This document shows positions 4,319 to 7,206 of a DNA stretch of 7,206 bases, one piece after another. The notes below the pieces were generated by a model. It worked only from the letters and a program-made list of their open reading frames with translations. It had not been told where the DNA came from and did no database searches. Position 1 is the stretch's first letter, and each line of letters starts with the position of its first letter. Made by a program: the position numbers and the translations under genes. The stretch comes from Candidatus Saccharicenans sp. (lineage in GTDB: Bacteria; Acidobacteriota; Aminicenantia; Aminicenantales; Saccharicenantaceae), in the NCBI GenBank assembly GCA_024653405.1, contig JANLGB010000067.1, positions 3,821 to 11,026 of the forward strand, in the 5' to 3' direction.

Positions 4319-6397
4319 TCAGTCCAGCTTGGAAAAAGTCACCCGGTCGCTGAACTCCTGCTGCTTGCCGTCGTTCCAGGTCTTGACCGGCCGCAGGTAG
4401 CCGACGATTCTGGAGAAAACCTCGGTTTCCGAGCCGCACTCCGGGCAGGTCGGGTGCTGCCCCCTGAGGTAACCGTGGTTCTCGCAGACGCTGAAAGTCG
4501 GGGTAATGCTGTAGTAAGGAATTTTGGTTTCGGCAATTTTCCGGACCAGCTTCTGGCAGGTCTGCCAGTCGATAGCTTCAGGCAAAAAGGCATGGAAAAT
4601 GGTTCCGCCGGTGTAGAGCGACTGGATGTCCTCCTGGTGCTTGAGGGCTTCAAAGATATCCCTGGTGGCATCGACATTGAGCTGGGTGGAATTGGTCAGG
4701 TAAGGATGTTTGTCGGTGCCAGAGGTGTAGATATTCTTGTATTTCTGCCGGTCGAGGCGGGCCAGCCGGTAAGAAGTGGACTCGGCCGGAGAAGCTTCCA
4801 GGTTGTACAGGTGGCCGGTTTCTTCCTGAAAGTCCTTCAGGACTTCCCGCATGAAATTGAGGGTTTCTATAGTAAATTCCTTGCCTTCTGGTGTGCCGAT
4901 GCCCTTGCCCAGGAAATTCATACAGGCTTCGTGCATGCCGCAGATGCCGATAGTGGAGAAATGGTTCTCAAAATGGCCAAGGTAGACCTTGGTATAGGGC
5001 ATCAGGCCGCGCTCCAGCATGTTGTTGACCACTTCCCTCTTGGTTTCCAGCGATTCCTTGGCCAGGATCATCATCTCCTTCAGCTTGTCGAAGAATTCCT
5101 GCTTGCTCTGGGCCTCATAGCCGATGCGGTTGAGGTTGATGGTGACGACACCGATGGAGCCGGTCTGTTCTCCGGCACCCCACATGTTTCCGGGTCGCCG
5201 CTTCAGCTCCCTCAGGTCGAGGTTCAGGCGGCAGCACATAGCTCTGATATCGCCCGAGTTGAGGTTGGTGCCGATATAGTTCTGGAAATAAGGAATGCCG
5301 TACTTGGCCGTGGCTTCAAACAGCAACCGGGCGTTGGGATGGTCCCAGTTAAAATCCCTGGTAATGTTGTAAGTGGGAATGGGAAAGGTAAACACCCGGC
5401 CCTTGAGGTCGCCCTCAATCATCAGCTCCAGGAAGGCCCGGTTGATCATGTCCATCTCTTTCTGGTAATCGCCGTAGTAGGAGTCCAGCTCTTCCCCACC
5501 GACGACGACTTTCTTATTCTTCAGGTCATCCGGAACTGTCCAGTCAAAGGTCAGGTTGGAGAACGGTGTCTGCCAGCCCCAACGGCAGGGCACGTTCAGG
5601 CCGAAGATCAGCTTCTGGATATCCTGCTTGACCCGTTCGTAGCTCAGGTTATCGGCCCGGACAAAAGGCGCCAGGAAAGTATCTACGCTGGAAAAAGCCT
5701 GGGCCCCGGCGAACTCAGCCTGCATCGTCCCGATGTAATTCACCATGTGCAGGGTGGCCGTCTCCAGGTGCTTGGCCGGATGGGAATGAACCTGGTTGGG
5801 CACGTGGCCGAATCCCTTACGCAGCAGGTTTTCCATCGACCAGCCGGCACAGTAGCCGACAATCGGATACGACAGGTCGTGAATATGAAAATCGCCTTCC
5901 TGGTGAGCTCTCTTGATTCGCTCGGAATAAAGGTTGTTGAGGGCAAAGTTTGACAGCACCTCTCCCGAAATCCTGGCATTCAGACCTGAAAAACTGACCA
6001 CGCCTTCGTTGCTGTTTTCCCGGACTTTCCAGTCGTGGTCATTTATATAATCCTTAATCAACCGTTCCAGGTTGATGCCAGTTTCCCTGGCTTCGCGGAT
6101 GGCCTTGTGTTTCTCGCGGTACAGGATGTAAGCCTTGGCCACCTCGTGGTAACCCTGCTTCATCAGGACCATTTCCACGATATCCTGGATCTGTTCCACC
6201 GAAGGTATGGTGTACCCGCCAAATTTTTCTTCCAGGACGAAAACTACGATATCCGAAACATGCTGGGCTTCCATCAGGTCGTCAATTCCCTGAGACCGCA
6301 TGGCCTTGTAAATGGCGTTGGTGATTTTGTCCTGGGTAAAATCGACAATCGCACCGTCTCTTTTTTTAATCCTGGTAATTTTGCTGGTTTTGACCAT
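4319..6397 (-). CDS. nrdD: Class III anaerobic ribonucleoside-triphosphate reductase
   Basis: This 692-residue glycyl-radical enzyme reduces ribonucleoside triphosphates to deoxyribonucleotides without oxygen. An ATP-cone (about 3-97, starting ITRIKKRDGAIVDF) should give dATP/ATP control of activity. The catalytic barrel shows HDLSYPIVGYCAGWS (Cys183, probably the second active-site cysteine); NVPCRWGWQTPFSN (271-281); RAMCCRLNLDL (Cys388/Cys389, probably including the thiyl-radical cysteine); TGSIGVVTINL (412-421); and GICGMHEACMNFLG (484-497). The C-terminal zinc site reads CENHGYLRG then CPECG (Cys638, His641, Cys651, Cys654). It is followed by SRIVGYLRPV, with glycyl radical Gly666, and a WNDGKQQEF tail. 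Mapping the two active-site cysteines onto E. coli Cys175 and Cys384 is from memory, not an alignment. Length is normal and the enzyme looks intact. The ATG at 6397 follows GGGAGGAAGGG. It heads the operon behind a promoter with NrdR-like boxes. Confidence 0.97.
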   Translation of the reverse strand: MVKTSKITRIKKRDGAIVDFTQDKITNAIYKAMRSQGIDDLMEAQHVSDIVVFVLEEKFGGYTIPSVEQIQDIVEMVLMKQGYHEVAKAYILYREKHKAIREARETGINLERLIKDYINDHDWKVRENSNEGVVSFSGLNARISGEVLSNFALNNLYSERIKRAHQEGDFHIHDLSYPIVGYCAGWSMENLLRKGFGHVPNQVHSHPAKHLETATLHMVNYIGTMQAEFAGAQAFSSVDTFLAPFVRADNLSYERVKQDIQKLIFGLNVPCRWGWQTPFSNLTFDWTVPDDLKNKKVVVGGEELDSYYGDYQKEMDMINRAFLELMIEGDLKGRVFTFPIPTYNITRDFNWDHPNARLLFEATAKYGIPYFQNYIGTNLNSGDIRAMCCRLNLDLRELKRRPGNMWGAGEQTGSIGVVTINLNRIGYEAQSKQEFFDKLKEMMILAKESLETKREVVNNMLERGLMPYTKVYLGHFENHFSTIGICGMHEACMNFLGKGIGTPEGKEFTIETLNFMREVLKDFQEETGHLYNLEASPAESTSYRLARLDRQKYKNIYTSGTDKHPYLTNSTQLNVDATRDIFEALKHQEDIQSLYTGGTIFHAFLPEAIDWQTCQKLVRKIAETKIPYYSITPTFSVCENHGYLRGQHPTCPECGSETEVFSRIVGYLRPVKTWNDGKQQEFSDRVTFSKLD

Positions 6398-6458
6398 CCC
6401 TTCCTCCCTATAAACTAAAATTTAGTAGTTGTTTCAGTACCCGGGAATCCCTTTTCTA

Positions 6459-6467
6459 TGATATAAT
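6459..6467 (+). promoter_or_regulatory. Candidate extended -10 promoter pointing toward yjbQ
   Basis: TGATATAAT at 6459-6467 is a full TGn-TATAAT extended -10 element on the + strand, with no good -35 at 17 bases (ACCCGG-like). Transcription would start near 6474. That gives a leader of about 155 bases before the GTG at 6629, running across all three NrdR-like boxes. No better promoter for the + gene is visible closer in. Confidence 0.4.
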
Positions 6468-6493
6468 TTTCCAGACGGAAAAAATGCCTCAAA

Positions 6494-6509
6494 AAGCAAT
6501 ATTTAGTGC
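6494..6509. promoter_or_regulatory. NrdR-box-like site 1
   Basis: AAGCAATATTTAGTGC matches the known palindromic NrdR box (acaCwAtATaTwGtgt) at 12 of 16 positions by my count, including the C-w-A-t-A-T core and the GTG half. It lies about 45 bases downstream of the predicted nrdD start point. Its centre is 32 bp from that of site 2, the three-helical-turn spacing typical of NrdR box pairs. Confidence 0.6.
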
Positions 6510-6525
6510 TATTCATCGGTTCTGG

Positions 6526-6541
6526 ATACTAAATCTTGTGC
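6526..6541. promoter_or_regulatory. NrdR-box-like site 2
   Basis: ATACTAAATCTTGTGC matches the NrdR box consensus at 12 of 16 positions. It lies just downstream of the predicted nrdD transcription start. With site 3 it makes a perfect GTGCC-TAC-GGCAC inverted repeat at 6538-6550, formed from neighbouring half-sites. The same repeat could also fold as an RNA hairpin at the mRNA 5' end. Confidence 0.6.
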
Positions 6542-6546
6542 CTACG

Positions 6547-6562
6547 GCACTATATATAAATA
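6547..6562. promoter_or_regulatory. NrdR-box-like site 3 overlapping the nrdD -10
   Basis: GCACTATATATAAATA matches the NrdR consensus at 11 of 16 positions, with a run of eleven matches (positions 2-12: CACTATATATA) and a poor right end. It overlaps the nrdD -10 region, so a protein bound here would block RNA polymerase. Its centre is 21 bp from that of site 2, about two helical turns. The AT-rich core could partly reflect the -10 element itself. Confidence 0.6.
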
Positions 6563-6582
6563 CATAAAAAATGCTTTGTCAA
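6551..6582 (-). promoter_or_regulatory. nrdD operon promoter
   Basis: Read on the minus strand, a perfect TTGACA (6582-6577) is followed by a TATATA-type -10 (6558-6553, 18-base spacer). The start point would be near 6546, giving a leader of about 150 bases before the nrdD ATG. Two A7 tracts upstream (minus strand of 6597-6603 and 6610-6616) resemble an UP element. This is the only strong minus-strand promoter in the gap. Confidence 0.7.
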
Positions 6583-6628
6583 GTAGGAAAATGAACTTTT
6601 TTTAATAAATTTTTTTCAGGGGGAAAAA

Positions 6629-7033
6629 GTGATAAAACTGAGCCTGCCCACCGCCAAACAGGAAGAATTTCTGGATATCACCGGCCGTCTGCGGTCGGTG
6701 GTGCGAGAGTCTGGGGTCAGGCAGGGATTGGCCATCCTCTTCTGTCCTCATACCACCTGCGCCCTGACCATAAATGAACACGCCGACCCCGATGTCCGGG
6801 CTGATATCCTGATGGCCCTGAAAAAAATCGCCCCGGACAATCTGCCCTATGCCCATGCCGAGGGCAATTCCCCGGCCCACGTCAAGGCTTCCCTTCTTAA
6901 CCAGTCGCTGACCCTCGTCATCGAAGGTGGAGAAATTCAGCTGGGTACTTGGCAGGGCATTTTCCTGTGTGAATTCGATGGGCCGAGAAACCGCCAGCTC
7001 TGGATAAAACTGTTGGCTAGCGACCAGGTCTGA
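6629..7033 (+). CDS. yjbQ: YjbQ/UPF0047 family protein
   Basis: This 134-residue soluble protein carries the family's signature blocks: FCPHTTCALTINE (38-50), ADPDVRADI (52-60), HAEGNSPAHVKASL (76-89) and QLGTWQGIFLCEFDGPR (104-120). The conserved His41, His76 and His84, Glu50 and the DGPR loop cluster as a likely metal- or phosphate-binding site. Relatives form small compact trimers. The family is annotated as a secondary thiamine-phosphate synthase because E. coli YjbQ shows weak activity of that kind; its true role is unsettled. The start is the GTG at 6629, five bases after AGGGGG. No other upstream start in frame has a comparable binding site, and the length matches the family's usual 130-140 residues. 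The gene is divergent from the nrdD operon and may share its regulatory region. I see nothing else linking it to nucleotide metabolism. Confidence 0.9.
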   Translation: MIKLSLPTAKQEEFLDITGRLRSVVRESGVRQGLAILFCPHTTCALTINEHADPDVRADILMALKKIAPDNLPYAHAEGNSPAHVKASLLNQSLTLVIEGGEIQLGTWQGIFLCEFDGPRNRQLWIKLLASDQV

Positions 7034-7206
7034 TTGGCTCTAATATTGACTGGAACCATGGCCATCCTGGCCCCAGGCCTGTCCTTCAGGAATGTTTTTA
7101 ACCACCTGGGCGGAGGCCACCGAGTTTGCTCAACTACTCTCACGCTGATTCCCGGCGAAGGCAGGTGCTTGGCTCTTTTACTCGCCCTCATAGCGGAGGG
7201 GGGCCC
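7034..7206. other. Downstream tail with no recognisable gene
   Basis: After yjbQ one + frame is open from an ATG at 7058 to the window edge (49 codons, MAILAPGLSF...). It has no clear ribosome binding site and no family resemblance. An 84-codon minus frame at 6937-7191 runs into the antisense of yjbQ and looks like a shadow. I see no tRNA or riboswitch I can name. Confidence 0.4.
7060..7099 (+). terminator. Weak candidate terminator after yjbQ
   Basis: Two small hairpins lie about 30-60 bases after the stop: GGCCA-TCC-TGGCC (7060-7072), and CCTG-TCCTT-CAGG (7078-7090) followed after four bases by T5 (7095-7099). The second stem has only four pairs, so this is a weak intrinsic terminator at best. 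Confidence 0.22.

Noticed and set aside
4289..5953. 554-codon open frame on the + strand, antisense to nrdD
   Set aside because: It lies wholly inside a clearly real, motif-rich nrdD on the other strand, has no family resemblance, and is the kind of long shadow expected from GC-biased third positions in the opposite frame.
2739..7040. The ten-base string TGATTGGCTC found after both the CBS gene and yjbQ
   Set aside because: It is too short, only two copies, and flanking sequence does not match. Probably chance rather than a repeat element.
6937..7191. 84-codon minus frame at the right end
   Set aside because: Its last third is antisense to the conserved C-terminal part of yjbQ, and the remainder resembles no family. 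It is more likely chance than a gene.

Overview
The window looks like chromosome from an anaerobic, probably clostridial bacterium (Firmicutes; Peptococcaceae- or Moorella-like is a guess). It is moderately GC-rich and compact, with purine-rich GGAGG-type ribosome binding sites, some GTG starts, and consensus-like TTGACA/TATAAT promoters in AT-rich gaps. An oxygen-sensitive class III ribonucleotide reductase is the main sign of anaerobic life. The taxon is inferred; the gene families are read from protein motifs.

Layout, left to right. (1) 1-174: the C-terminal end of an RND (AcrB/HAE1-type) efflux transporter on +, cut by the window edge. (2) 175-601: a gap with an inverted repeat and a TATAAT box. 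(3) 602-1948 (+): an NAD-type malic enzyme with an N-terminal ACT domain. (4) 1949-2296: a gap ending in a strong TTGACA promoter and a short GC-rich leader that can fold. (5) 2297-2734 (+): a stand-alone two-CBS-domain protein. (6) 2735-2905: a convergent gap. (7) 6397 down to 2906 (-): a four-gene operon, nrdD - glutaredoxin/NrdH-like - nrdG - dut. (8) 6398-6628: an AT-rich divergent intergenic region with an nrdD promoter and three NrdR-box-like sites. (9) 6629-7033 (+): a YjbQ/UPF0047 protein. (10) 7034-7206: a tail with no recognisable gene.

The operon makes one functional unit. NrdD reduces ribonucleoside triphosphates with a glycyl radical that NrdG installs. The small CxxC protein between them is a plausible electron donor, which points to a thiol-dependent rather than formate-dependent enzyme. 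dUTPase then removes the dUTP that a triphosphate reductase makes directly from UTP and supplies dUMP for thymidylate. The last three genes are translationally packed (22-nt overlap, then stop and start abutting). The nrdD promoter carries NrdR-like boxes at centre spacings of 32 and 21 bp, close to three and two helical turns, so repression by NrdR is the best regulatory hypothesis.

I see no CRISPR array, insertion sequence, tRNA or rRNA. No wholly new system is evident. The most interesting parts are the NrdR-box array and the redoxin-containing class III RNR operon with dut.
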